A stretch of DNA of 36,549 nucleotides from Barthelona sp. PAP020. Taxonomy: Eukaryota; Metamonada: BaSk clade. The translations under genes and the position numbers were made by a program. Location: contig JARQWU010000084.1 in the NCBI GenBank assembly GCA_040182905.1, forward strand, positions 1-36,549, in the 5' to 3' direction. The stretch's first letter is position 1. The number at the start of each line of letters is the position of its first letter. The notes below the pieces were generated by a model. The model saw nothing but the letters and a program-made list of their open reading frames with translations. It ran no database searches and had not been told where the DNA came from. Positions 27,101-36,368 of this stretch are shown here, in pieces.

Positions 27101-28844
27101 TGTTTGATTGAGAAAAATAGAAATTAATTGCTGAAATAATTTCATCATCATAAAAATCACTCAAATCAACAGTTTGAAAATCTTTCCAATTTTGAATTCT
27201 TGTTAAAATATAAGATTCTTTCAAACATTTATAATGATCTTTGTTTAAAAAAGTCTGACAATTTAAATTATTTCTCAACAACTCATATTCTTCAAAATTT
27301 ATACATATCTTATAGGTTAATAAAGCTTCAAAAATATCATCTTTTTGAATATCATAAACTTTTGATAAATTTTTAACAATATATCCTTGCTTTTTAATAT
27401 TTGAAGCCTCAATTTTGAATTGATTAATACAATCATTCAAATGATGATTCAACAAATGTTTAAACTTTTCATATTTTTGAGAAAATTTCATTTTTTTCAA
27501 ATTGTCAAAAATCAGAAATTTATCAGATAAAAAAATAAAATTTTCAATATTTCCCTTTGATAAAAATAATTTCAATAAAATTCTTTGATTCAAAACATCA
27601 ATCAATTGAAAACTATCATTTTCAAACAAAATACCCAGAATCAATTCATTTTCAAACCATTCACAATGTTTTATCGTTAAATTTTTTTCCAAAGAAAATT
27701 CATATCTGTATATTTGTTTATTTAAATCAAAAACTTTTATTCTATCCAAAAATCTGGCATAAAAGAAAGATCCACTTGAATGAAATTGCACATCAATACA
27801 ATATTTATCAATTTTTTTAATTCCAAAAGATAATAAAGTATTAACAATATGAATACTACCATCAATTTCATCAATCACTATCAACAAATCCCCTAATTTA
27901 GAAAATTTGGCAAATTTCGGTTTATTTACATTTAAATATTTCATATATACAGTATCATCAGAAATTAAATCAATTTTGGTAAATTTACTGTCATTTTCTA
28001 TGCAAAATAAAGTCTTTTCATCAACAACCTTCACATTTAATATCTTATTTTCAAATGTTATCAATCTTTTAATTAAATCATTTTCAAAAACATTTTCAAG
28101 TATATATAATTCATTTTCATTGAAACAAACAAAAGTTTGAGAAAAAAAACTGCATTCTAAGGAAGTCAACTTTAGATTTATTTCATTTATCAATTTATTA
28201 GAACGTTTTAAATCATAAACAAAAATACCAAAATTTAATGTGACAAAGAGTAAATAATGGTCAAATACATACAATCTTTTGGTATCTTCTTTAAATTCAT
28301 GATATTTTGCGAAAATTTCCGTGTCACATTCATCTAAAGAGAGTTCATCACTGTAAATCTCCTTTTCATTCTTTAAACACAAACCAACAAATCGAAACTT
28401 TTGATTCTCCAATGAATAAATAGTTAAACCTTCACAACAAAACCCATGGTCTAATAAATATTTTAAAGTTTCAAAATGATCATGTTTTATCAACAATTCT
28501 CCAAACCTTCGACAAAAAAATTTCTCTTCTCTATCAATCATTCCATGTGCATCTATAATATTCTTAATCATCTTTAATAATGATTCATCATTCATATTTA
28601 GTACAAAATTATCACAAATGTCATTCCAAATTTTTCGGATTTCATAAGCATTTCTGGCTGATTTAACAATACGTTGAGTTATTTCTTTGGATGATTCAAA
28701 CTGTTTATCATATCCACCATTGAAAACTCGTTTTGAAATCAATTGAATTTTTTCTTCCGTTAATTCATATCTTTCAACAATATCGCTCCATTCAGGTAAA
28801 TTATTCAACAATTTCAAATATTTAGTTTGATGAAGTTCATCCAT
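24132..28844 (-). CDS. Large beta-propeller (WD40-type) protein
   Basis: The 1570-residue protein begins at the ATG at 28842-28844. The frame is open two codons further without an ATG. An N-terminal helical region (1 to about 160) includes HDHFETLKYLLDHGFCCEGL. Several beta-strand-rich stretches follow, about residues 170-460, 700-960 and 1170-1470, each with WD-like pieces. The third is the clearest, with IHSNRINQLIYHNNQFITCS, then NDKTIVIYDIST, and FVTASNDDHLKIWNND. Helical linkers separate the propellers. I read it as a multi-propeller scaffold. The repeats are too divergent to name. It is Lys/Asn/Ile-rich, unlike the conserved housekeeping proteins. It is divergent from the 28911 gene by only 66 bp. 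Confidence 0.7.
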   Translation of the reverse strand: MDELHQTKYLKLLNNLPEWSDIVERYELTEEKIQLISKRVFNGGYDKQFESSKEITQRIVKSARNAYEIRKIWNDICDNFVLNMNDESLLKMIKNIIDAHGMIDREEKFFCRRFGELLIKHDHFETLKYLLDHGFCCEGLTIYSLENQKFRFVGLCLKNEKEIYSDELSLDECDTEIFAKYHEFKEDTKRLYVFDHYLLFVTLNFGIFVYDLKRSNKLINEINLKLTSLECSFFSQTFVCFNENELYILENVFENDLIKRLITFENKILNVKVVDEKTLFCIENDSKFTKIDLISDDTVYMKYLNVNKPKFAKFSKLGDLLIVIDEIDGSIHIVNTLLSFGIKKIDKYCIDVQFHSSGSFFYARFLDRIKVFDLNKQIYRYEFSLEKNLTIKHCEWFENELILGILFENDSFQLIDVLNQRILLKLFLSKGNIENFIFLSDKFLIFDNLKKMKFSQKYEKFKHLLNHHLNDCINQFKIEASNIKKQGYIVKNLSKVYDIQKDDIFEALLTYKICINFEEYELLRNNLNCQTFLNKDHYKCLKESYILTRIQNWKDFQTVDLSDFYDDEIISAINFYFSQSNIDKQELLRCILNKCILNERFSLIKSIFSMQFLPFEGLGLAIELLNKNKLDLFSLSLIVDHSLFNNEIFIDENKKIMKTFENFEKVQKYLSNSNFNVYVKNNDELVVEDTKTFESLMNFCEKFSIQSIVMNNDKILIGLSGSFNIIEFLLKENQIKINQRYCTHESNIFSLCIDENFVYSGDAGGILCKYDTVTQKLIMRKKFMCMGIWKIFVTKDEIDRIILCTSNGIIILKKSNLDEIRHLNDLNIAIKSCAFCENTQELYFIVNNDLFRLNVNENEENIEKIELFLERGEKIIDLKEKYDIESEIGLITSKGRFIIIDVNTHTIIINLVLNMKMSLDKFDDMDNKILAFQFNKFDKMIEITTNKEIIAYKFVKSYELFFEKFKNVLLNNRNVLIQQLINATKYGTLIHASKSVLKPLLSRKIIDDDFSKVLIESGLNVIAEEYLLLDGCLDEEILLKNKKNGGNVLKMKNYFDKQFQPLYCVELPLDQLLTVVDDKVLSKEYNFSKITNIEEQQKYLRLANYHNKLLCFKQMLECNYETNKLFFELCNNNINSQKVPINFDYINLLLKYEKNISLNIHQDLKFTELDTFSLNNEYPDSIKFIDSKQNIFTTISSNILNIWQIISNKSHIKLLDTIKIHSNRINQLIYHNNQFITCSNDKTIVIYDISTKEKTVFIQNEKIIDIILVNNNNSLISINEKGEMIQYCLLSFSIIVSKNLFIIPSSIKVAPNKQFILICSNDGLIYKMRLMDLKIIQTIRVLENVDAPDASVEINVVDEELDNILMNNREILDLEFDTNCIHFVTASNDDHLKIWNNDGDVLYTLKLNAKANKCRFIQNDKYILVVSNNSLIKIFDLKLNLIKEIKSDFKYIKDFDLNEDFFICCGENSIQLYSLFELDGFSKFVKSDENWDNFSNSLIEISQKFQIDGLLCNLYKKNIFDQFGDDIVQLIKRGVLLNIEELEDLKPILANLVDVNQKNGGNAEYFDDYY

Positions 28845-28910
28845 TTTCAATATTTTTAAATTATGAACACAAATAAAAAATAAAATAAAATCAATTTTAT
28901 GAATTTATGA
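28845..28910. promoter_or_regulatory. Very short divergent promoter
   Basis: Only 66 bp separate the start codons of the large propeller gene (-) and the 28911 gene (+). It is purely A+T-rich and contains no recognised element. Both transcripts must start inside it or within the opposite gene, which makes shared control likely. Confidence 0.45.
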
Positions 28911-30017
28911 ATGTCTGAAAGACCAACCATTAATTTAATTACATCAACATTAAACAAACAAAAATCAAATAACGATTTACAAAAAAATAATCGTCCTTCA
29001 ATCAATATTTTTAGTTCTGTTGGTCAAAAAAACGTTAAAACAACAGCTGACCAAAAAAAGCATGTAAATATTATTAAATCAGAAAGTGTCATTTCATTTA
29101 CAAATGATCAAAACAGCGAAAAACCTGATGTACCTTCCAGAAAAGGTAGAAGACCTATTAGTGCAAAAGTGAATGGCAACAGAATAGATGAAAATGTAAT
29201 ATCCCAAGAAATACCCAAAAACACACCAAAATTGTATTCAATCACAAACATGTATCATGATATGGATGAAAAAAACAATCCAAAGAAAGACATATTTGAT
29301 GAATCGGAAGAAGAAGAAGAAGATAATATGGTGAATCCTGTTGAAGCCTATCTTATGGATGATATTTATGAAAGTCAAGATCAAATCAATAATTCTTTAG
29401 AATTTCATTCCATAACTTCCCCAAAAGCTTTTACTTATGATAACACACCCAGACCTTCTTCAGGACCTTCACAAATGATGCAACATGATCCGACAATGTT
29501 TTCCACAAAAGGACCAAAAAATCGTCCTGTGAGCACCGAAAGAAACAATAAATATCAATCTAATGTGGAAATACCTTTTGATAAGCCTAGAAAAGTTAAT
29601 TATGTACCATATACGTTGGATGATTACAGAATTCTCAAGGATAATGGTCCTGATAATGATAGAAAGCTTGAGTATAGAAAGGATACAGAAGAATATATGT
29701 TACAAAAAGCAAAAAGGGACAAAATAAAACAATATTCTGAAAGTGTTTTGGATCAGAGAAAAACAATGTTACCTAAAAGAAAAACACAAGTTGAAGATTC
29801 ATCTAAATCAAAAACGGAATCAAAACGAGAAAGAGCAAAAAAATATGCTCAACAATTATCAACTCATCAACCTTCAATATCGACAAAAAGTACCACAACC
29901 AAGAAAACCCCTACTATTCCAAAGAAAACAATTACTTTAGATCAAATTCAAGTTTTACATGAACAACATTTAGAAGATTGCAAAAATGTCCAATTAATTC
30001 TTGATGAATTTTTATAA
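28911..30017 (+). CDS. Basic, disordered protein with a PYTLDDYR motif
   Basis: The 368-residue protein is rich in Lys, Ser, Pro and Asn and mostly lacks order. An acidic patch (SEEEEED) lies near residue 130. The most structured part begins at residue 233, where VPYTLDDYRILKDNGPD is followed by a charged helix (YRKDTEEYMLQKAKRDKIKQ and onward). The C-terminal ~70 residues are Lys/Thr-rich. Short PYTLxDY-type motifs followed by a charged helix look like those of some ciliary or microtubule-associated proteins, but this is weak and I cannot name a family. The start is the ATG at 28911. It lies 103 bp before the coiled-coil gene, co-directional. Confidence 0.65.
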   Translation: MSERPTINLITSTLNKQKSNNDLQKNNRPSINIFSSVGQKNVKTTADQKKHVNIIKSESVISFTNDQNSEKPDVPSRKGRRPISAKVNGNRIDENVISQEIPKNTPKLYSITNMYHDMDEKNNPKKDIFDESEEEEEDNMVNPVEAYLMDDIYESQDQINNSLEFHSITSPKAFTYDNTPRPSSGPSQMMQHDPTMFSTKGPKNRPVSTERNNKYQSNVEIPFDKPRKVNYVPYTLDDYRILKDNGPDNDRKLEYRKDTEEYMLQKAKRDKIKQYSESVLDQRKTMLPKRKTQVEDSSKSKTESKRERAKKYAQQLSTHQPSISTKSTTTKKTPTIPKKTITLDQIQVLHEQHLEDCKNVQLILDEFL

Positions 30018-30120
30018 ACTACATGTATGTACACAAATCTTTTATTTTTTTATTGATTTATCAAAGAAGAAAAAAAAAAAATTAAAATTGGCAACAGAAT
30101 ATATTTTCAATTGCAAAATC

Positions 30121-32925
30121 ATGACCCCGTTACCAAAAGGGCAATCACGGATTGATTTGCAACGAGAAATAGAAATGAGAGACGCGCAACTTGCTCATCA
30201 ACTAATAGAAAATGATTATTCATATTTTGTTATTGAAGATCTTAAATCGGAAATGTTGGATGTCAAAGAGACATTAAACTTTATTGCCAAAAGTTTTTCG
30301 AAATTAAAAGAAGAATCACCAAGTTTTTCAAATTCCAATGCCAAATTTGAAAAAAAGATGATTGATAGTCACAGTAATGATTTAATATCCCCGAAAATAA
30401 CAGAAAAAGATTTAGAATATGCTGAAATAAATTCAACCGGGACTTTTTGGGAAGAAACTGATAAAAAGGATGTAGAAACAGAAGTCTATGATATAGAAGA
30501 TGTTTTTGGTGATGAAAATACAACAATTAATATGAATCCGTTACGAATGAATACATTAAAGAAGAATAAATCAAAACCAAAACTGGAACCAAAAATTTCA
30601 AATGAAGAGCCAAAGAATATGATATTAAAGGATGATGAAATATTTCAAACTCCTTCAAACGTCCAAGGTTTAACACCTTCAAGTAAAATTGAAGATTTGG
30701 GTTTGACTGGAGAATTAGATAAATTTTCAGATCTTATTCATCAAAAACAAAAAAGCATTTTATCCAAAGGGATTGATGAGGATTTTGAAGATGTAAAAAT
30801 GTACAATCCTAATTCAAATACAAATACAAGATACAATTTTAAGAATAATGTTGAAATGGATAAATATAATGATATTATTGCAAAATTTAAAGAAGAGAAG
30901 ATTCAATTGGAAGAAGAGAAAGCACAATTAGAGTTTGAAAAGAAGGAATTGGTTAAGACTATTGAAGAGCTCAAAAATTCACATTCAATGTTGCAAAATG
31001 AAATGACAGGTGTAAATAAACAACAAGAAATTCTTAAGAAAGAAAATAAAGAGTTACAATTAGAACGTAATGAGATACAATTGGAAATTGAAAATGTGAA
31101 TAATGAATTAAGCGTATTTCATGAAGAATTAGAGAGTTTAAAAGCTTTGAAATTTGAAGAAACCAAACAAAGTGAATTAATTAAAAATGAATTGAATGAA
31201 TTGATTGAAAAGAAAGTCATTGTTGAAGGTGAAATGAACAATTGTATTTTAGAAAAGGAAAAAATATTGGAAACAAATGAACACTATAAAACTGAAATAA
31301 ATAAAATGGAAAGTAATTTGGCTGAATTGAAAGAAAAATTTGAAAAAGTTCAGAAAGAAAAAGATGAAATGTTTGCAGAGTATGGGAATTTGTTGAAAGA
31401 TCGTGATTGTTTGATTGAAGCAAAGAACGAATTATCTACTGAAGTAAATGTATGCAAAACAAATTTAGATGATTTAAAAAGTCAAACAAAAGATATTATG
31501 AAAAAAAAGGAAAGATTATTAAATGACACTGATTATTTAAGAGAACAAAATGGAAAGACTCTTGATATTAATGAAAAATTAACAACACAAAGAGAAAATT
31601 TAATTGAAATTGTTGGAAAATTAACTGAAGATAAAATAGAGTTAGAAACGAACATTAAAAATTTAGGAGAACAAACAGTTGGAATTACAATGTTAAAACA
31701 TGAAGAAAGATTCAACAAATTGTTGAAAGATATCAAAATAAAGGAAGAAGAATATTCCAATTTAAAAACAAATTTTGAAACAAACAAAGATGACTTTGAA
31801 ATGAAAATAAATAACTTGGAAAGAGAGTATCAAAGTTTATTAAATGAAAAGGATAGCGATATAAAAGCATTGGAATGTTTGCATTCAGAAAAAACCTTTG
31901 AAATGTTAAAAAGTTCCAATGAACAATTGATTGAAAAAGAAAAGGAGATGGAAAAGTTTAACAAAGTATCTTTTGAAAGAAAACAAGCAATAATTGAAGA
32001 AATTACTAATTTGGAATTAAAATTGAGCACTTTAAGTACACAATATGAGTTCTTAAATAAACAGTATATTCAATTATCAAAAAATAATCCAAATCAAACA
32101 GATTTAAAAGAAAAGTTAAGAGATATTACAGTTATTAATGAGGATTTAATGGTTGATAATAATGCTTTATTAGAAAACAAAAAAAAATTGGAAAAAAAAA
32201 TTGAATTTTTATCCAAATCGATAATTTTAGAAAAAAGAAAGCATGAGGATGAAATTTCTCAATTGAAACAAGATGTAGCGAATAAAGATATACTTCTAGA
32301 AGAAAATGTATCAATTATTAATCAATTGAAAGAAAAATTCAATTCAAATTTGGAAAATATTCAAAACAATGAAATATCTCAACAAAATCAACAATCTTTT
32401 GATAATTATGAAGAATTGATCAATGCTTTGAAAGATCAAATGTATTTCATCGAAGAAGAAAAGAATCTCTTGAAACAAAATTCAAAGAAAGAAAAAGAAA
32501 AGTTCAGTCAAATTTTAACAAAAAATAAACTTTTAATTGACAAAATTGAAAGTTTAGAACGACAATTATTGGAACAAAATGAACTAGTAGATAATGAATT
32601 GTTACTAATTACAGAAAATAAATTACCCTTAACTATATCTGAACTTATATCTACAGTAGAAGCTCAAGATGAATTAAGAAGAAGATTGAGCGAATCTGAA
32701 AGAATTAAATTGAAAGCTTTGAACACTGTCAGATCGTTACAAAAGCAAAAATCGACTTTAAAGATTAATCAATTTGATAATTCCAATTTTTCATCAATTT
32801 CATCACCAATCATTCAAAAAAATTCTGTAAGATCACCTGCAATGGCAATATTGAAAACGAAAACAAAAGATAAAAATAACAATTCGTCAGTCAAAAAAAC
32901 TGCTGTTTATGGTGGCAGGTATTAG
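30121..32925 (+). CDS. Long coiled-coil protein
   Basis: The 934-residue protein starts at the ATG at 30121. The frame is open to the left, but only through poly-Lys and hydrophobic sequence that overlaps the end of the previous gene, so that extension is rejected. The first ~250 residues are low-complexity, with a short helical head (SRIDLQREIEMRDAQLAHQL). From about 250 to 890 it is an almost continuous heptad-rich coiled coil (for example EKAQLEFEKKELVKTIEEL). The last ~40 residues are basic with Ser/Pro. This suggests a filamentous or centrosome/cytoskeleton component. The exact protein is not recognisable, because coiled coils look alike. Confidence 0.75.
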   Translation: MTPLPKGQSRIDLQREIEMRDAQLAHQLIENDYSYFVIEDLKSEMLDVKETLNFIAKSFSKLKEESPSFSNSNAKFEKKMIDSHSNDLISPKITEKDLEYAEINSTGTFWEETDKKDVETEVYDIEDVFGDENTTINMNPLRMNTLKKNKSKPKLEPKISNEEPKNMILKDDEIFQTPSNVQGLTPSSKIEDLGLTGELDKFSDLIHQKQKSILSKGIDEDFEDVKMYNPNSNTNTRYNFKNNVEMDKYNDIIAKFKEEKIQLEEEKAQLEFEKKELVKTIEELKNSHSMLQNEMTGVNKQQEILKKENKELQLERNEIQLEIENVNNELSVFHEELESLKALKFEETKQSELIKNELNELIEKKVIVEGEMNNCILEKEKILETNEHYKTEINKMESNLAELKEKFEKVQKEKDEMFAEYGNLLKDRDCLIEAKNELSTEVNVCKTNLDDLKSQTKDIMKKKERLLNDTDYLREQNGKTLDINEKLTTQRENLIEIVGKLTEDKIELETNIKNLGEQTVGITMLKHEERFNKLLKDIKIKEEEYSNLKTNFETNKDDFEMKINNLEREYQSLLNEKDSDIKALECLHSEKTFEMLKSSNEQLIEKEKEMEKFNKVSFERKQAIIEEITNLELKLSTLSTQYEFLNKQYIQLSKNNPNQTDLKEKLRDITVINEDLMVDNNALLENKKKLEKKIEFLSKSIILEKRKHEDEISQLKQDVANKDILLEENVSIINQLKEKFNSNLENIQNNEISQQNQQSFDNYEELINALKDQMYFIEEEKNLLKQNSKKEKEKFSQILTKNKLLIDKIESLERQLLEQNELVDNELLLITENKLPLTISELISTVEAQDELRRRLSESERIKLKALNTVRSLQKQKSTLKINQFDNSNFSSISSPIIQKNSVRSPAMAILKTKTKDKNNNSSVKKTAVYGGRY

Positions 32926-33258
32926 AACTTCGAAATGTTTTCTTCAAATTTAAACATTGTATTCATATTTCTTCACATTGTACATAATCTTTGGATAAAT
33001 GCTTTTTACTTTCATTCTTATTTTCGAAAATGATTAAACAAACAATGTTAATTTCATTTTATCATCCCTTCAAAATATTTCATCTTTGGGAAGGAAATAT
33101 GACACACAACAAAAGATTGTTATTCATCATAACTCTAAATTCTCAATAATAAACAGTTAAATTTGAATTATATTGAAAAATGGTTGAAATGCAGTGGAAC
33201 AAAAAAAAAAAGCGTCTTCAATTTAATTTCTTTTTACTTTCAATTTCACGTCAATATT
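32926..33258 (+). other. Intergenic region before the HEAT-repeat gene
   Basis: Holds the 3' UTR of the coiled-coil gene and the promoter of the HEAT gene. An ATG at 33180 opens a 48-codon frame that overlaps the HEAT start in another register and ends with a TGA at 33324-33326; it may be a uORF or lie upstream of the transcription start. Nothing else was recognised. Confidence 0.5.
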
Positions 33259-35763
33259 ATGGATACCGATACATTTTTGCGCAATATGGAAGGATTTGTA
33301 ACCCATACCGAAAATCAAATGAATGAATCCTTCAATGATAGATTAATTTTATCTGATTTAGAGCGTCTTGCAATGGCTGATCCATATTCTATGAATAACA
33401 TTGCTTCAAATAGTCATGTTATGGAAACAGAAACTATACTTGCTGGTGCTTTCGATCATCCTTATTCCTATTCTTTTAGTCCTTCAAAACGTCGTGTTAC
33501 TCTTTCACCAAAAACAAATAACAATAATATGAATCATAGTCAAACATTTACAAAATCGACTTTATCAAATGAAAATGTAAATTTTTTACTTTCACCTAAA
33601 TCACCTTTATCACCTGATATTCATGTATCCATTGAAAATAATGAAGATGATTCAATAAGTAAATTAATTCAACCTCCTTCTGCACGAAAAATTGTTGATT
33701 GTGTAAAATACTATTCGGAGTATTTATTACATCCCAGAGTCAATGTTCAAATTGAGGCATTAGAACAGATAAAAAACATATTAGATCAATCTTCAAATGT
33801 TAGAGATGACAGTAGGCCTTTTGTTGTTGCTCTTGAAACCATTCTAAATTCTGATGATCTGGACACAGAGTTTTTTTCAAATTGTTTACAACTATTGAGT
33901 TATTTAGGTTTACAGCTTGATAATGAATTGTTGAAAATTATTGGGATGTTCCTTTTGCCAAACATTGAAGCCATTGTCATAATAAAGCAAATTGTACATG
34001 TGTTTATGAGCAATGGAATCCGTGGTTTGACATTGCTTGTTAATATCACATCCCATTTTGCACCTTCTCATGAATTACTAATTTTAAGTCATCTTGTTAA
34101 TCATCCTGGAATTATTTCCAATATTTTACCTTCTATTTTAGTCAGTGCGTTCGAACAAACATCTTCAGTCGATCTTGATGAAATTTTATTAATTGTTGGT
34201 TTGTTTGCTGAGCATTGTACCGCACTTGTTCCCATTATTTCAAATTTGATTGTTGAAAACAAAGTTGATTCATTAATGGGATGTTGGATTTTAGCACAAT
34301 TAGGAACTAACGGCATCAATGCTCTTCAAGAAATTTTTTTTGACCCAAAAAAACCAGTTCATCTTCAAACTGATGCATTGTTAACAATTGCTGAATCGGT
34401 GAGACTGTATGATCTTGGAATTACTCGAGAACAAGGATGGGTATCTCTAAAACTTGATAGTAACACTATTTTTTTTGTAAATAGTGAAGATGTAGTGACA
34501 ATAAAAGATATATTAGGACTTTCTGAGAAACCTAAATCACTTGAACAACGTGATGTTCCTATTGTTCATTTGTCAGTATTACATTTTAGCAATGCACTTT
34601 CTGCTTTGTTGGAATCTGGTTCATTTCAATCTCCTCAACAATTTGATGGGCCTATTAATACACAATCTCCAAGAAGACTTGCCAAAGTTAGAGTTGGTAC
34701 GGGGATTGATATTGGTTCTTTGATTGAAGTAGCATTGCAATCAAACTTTTCTATCTTACAAGAAGCTGGGCTTTCTGCAATTGCAGTTACAGGGACTCAA
34801 GGATTTGAAGAGAGTATTGATTTCTTTTTGCAGTCTGATGATGTTGATGTTGTATTGAGTGCTATTCAAGCTTTATCTTCACTTCATCACATTTCAAGTT
34901 CATTGAGAAGACATGTCGGTGATTTGCTTCACCATAGACTTCACATTGTTCGTTTAAGTGTTGTCGAGGCTCTGGGTTTATTGGGACAAGAAGTTGAAAA
35001 ATTGCTGCCTGAAATCAAACATTGCTTTGTTGTAGGTTCTGTTGGAAGAACTACTGCTGCTTTAGCCATTTTGAGCATTTCATCGACTGGAATTGATGAT
35101 TTGATTCAAGTGATAAGTTCTATTCGAAAAGAAAATACAGCAGCACATCGAGTAGCGGCAATCAATGCATTAGGTTTTGTTACATTTCCTTGTTCAAAAT
35201 TACAGTTGATTGTAGATGCTTTGAATAATGCTTTAAAAGATCCAGTTGCAACCGTGAGAATTGCAGCTCTTGAATCTATTATTAAATTGGCTGAAAGGAT
35301 ACCACAAGATCAATTATTACCATTTTTCCAACCAAGACAACTAATGAGCACCATTTCATTGTTGTTGTCTGATTCAAGTCCACAAGTTTGTACTATAGCC
35401 GCTAAGTTTTTAAGTGACTCTGGAGAACATGGAAGATTAGTGTTGGTGTCTACTGCGTTGAAACATCGTTCATCTAAAGTTAGAGCTGTTGCTGTCAGCG
35501 CTTTACCATTGAGTGGAAAGACTTTAAGACCTTTATTTTTGGCATTAAATGATAAAAGTGAAAGAGTCAAACATACAGCAGCTGAAGCCTTGAAAGGATT
35601 AACTTTATTTAAATTACAGCAACTATTTGGTGAATTGGATGATGATTTACAAGAAGAACTGAAAGAAACCGCTAGGTCAATAGGTTTTAATATTACACTT
35701 GAAAAAAATCCAGATTTAGCTTCAAAACTTCAAGGCTTGCTGTTGCTTTTGGATCAACTGTGA
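33259..35763 (+). CDS. HEAT-repeat protein
   Basis: The 834-residue protein starts at the ATG at 33259; the open frame to the left has no ATG and encodes a Lys-rich, hydrophobic stretch, so it is excluded. The first ~160 residues are disordered (Ser/Pro/Asn-rich, with SPKSPLSPD). From about residue 160 to the end it is helical. HEAT-type repeats are clearest in the C-terminal third, for example ALKDPVATVRIAALESIIKL, RLSVVEALGLLG and SKVRAVAVSALPLSGKTLRP. HEAT arrays make elongated scaffolds that bind other proteins. A cytoskeletal, ciliary or phosphatase-type scaffold is possible, but no family can be named. The gene ends with TGA and is followed by a poly-A run. Confidence 0.75.
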   Translation: MDTDTFLRNMEGFVTHTENQMNESFNDRLILSDLERLAMADPYSMNNIASNSHVMETETILAGAFDHPYSYSFSPSKRRVTLSPKTNNNNMNHSQTFTKSTLSNENVNFLLSPKSPLSPDIHVSIENNEDDSISKLIQPPSARKIVDCVKYYSEYLLHPRVNVQIEALEQIKNILDQSSNVRDDSRPFVVALETILNSDDLDTEFFSNCLQLLSYLGLQLDNELLKIIGMFLLPNIEAIVIIKQIVHVFMSNGIRGLTLLVNITSHFAPSHELLILSHLVNHPGIISNILPSILVSAFEQTSSVDLDEILLIVGLFAEHCTALVPIISNLIVENKVDSLMGCWILAQLGTNGINALQEIFFDPKKPVHLQTDALLTIAESVRLYDLGITREQGWVSLKLDSNTIFFVNSEDVVTIKDILGLSEKPKSLEQRDVPIVHLSVLHFSNALSALLESGSFQSPQQFDGPINTQSPRRLAKVRVGTGIDIGSLIEVALQSNFSILQEAGLSAIAVTGTQGFEESIDFFLQSDDVDVVLSAIQALSSLHHISSSLRRHVGDLLHHRLHIVRLSVVEALGLLGQEVEKLLPEIKHCFVVGSVGRTTAALAILSISSTGIDDLIQVISSIRKENTAAHRVAAINALGFVTFPCSKLQLIVDALNNALKDPVATVRIAALESIIKLAERIPQDQLLPFFQPRQLMSTISLLLSDSSPQVCTIAAKFLSDSGEHGRLVLVSTALKHRSSKVRAVAVSALPLSGKTLRPLFLALNDKSERVKHTAAEALKGLTLFKLQQLFGELDDDLQEELKETARSIGFNITLEKNPDLASKLQGLLLLLDQL

Positions 35764-36368
35764 AAAAAAAAAAAACCAAAAAAAAAATTCTTTTCTGTTA
35801 TTTTATTCAAGGTATTTTCGATCATCATTTCAATGATTCACAATTGTTCAAATTAAGTTTGACAACTTTATTTCATCATAGCTTCAATTTTTGAGTGTTC
35901 CACTTTGTAAACAAATTTTATGTTTTATTTTTGAAGTTTTTCTTTTTTTTGAGTGGATATCATATCATTCAAAACTACTCAGTAATTATTCAAAAAATGA
36001 TAATCTTTGACAATAACAAAAATTGATCTTGTAATTCTTCAAAGGTTCCCACTTTATTAACAACTCAGATTCAAGAAAAGTTATAACCTTACATCTGGTT
36101 TTAAATATTACAAGAAATACGTGAATTGAAGATGTTTAGAAGAGTTTCAAAGATCATTTGAAAAACAAAGACTTCATTTGTCCAGATTTTATGGTTCAAT
36201 TTGCTTAAAATGTTTTTTTTAATAAGTTCAGTTATCAAACGAATATTCACTGTAATTTTTACACTCTAAAAAAGAAATTCAAAGAAATTCAAATTTTTTG
36301 CAAAAAAAAAAAATTTACGCCAGACTTATCATGCAAATAATCATCACATTTATCCTAACTCTACTCTT
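35764..36368. other. Convergent intergenic region near the right edge
   Basis: This holds the 3' ends of the HEAT gene (+) and of the truncated gene (-). It begins with an A-rich tract and contains two tandem copies of AAAGAAATTC at 36271-36290 followed by an A-rich run (about 36303-36313). No coding frame or RNA gene was seen. Several T-rich stretches occur, none matching a known signal. Confidence 0.55.

Noticed and set aside
30001-30120. N-terminal extension of the coiled-coil gene overlapping the previous gene's stop
   Set aside because: It starts at a TTG, passes through a poly-Lys run and overlaps the 28911 gene. The ATG at 30121 is a much better start.
33163-33258. TTG-initiated N-terminal extension of the HEAT-repeat protein
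   Set aside because: There is no ATG in this stretch and it contains a poly-A run. The MDTDTF start at 33259 is preferred.
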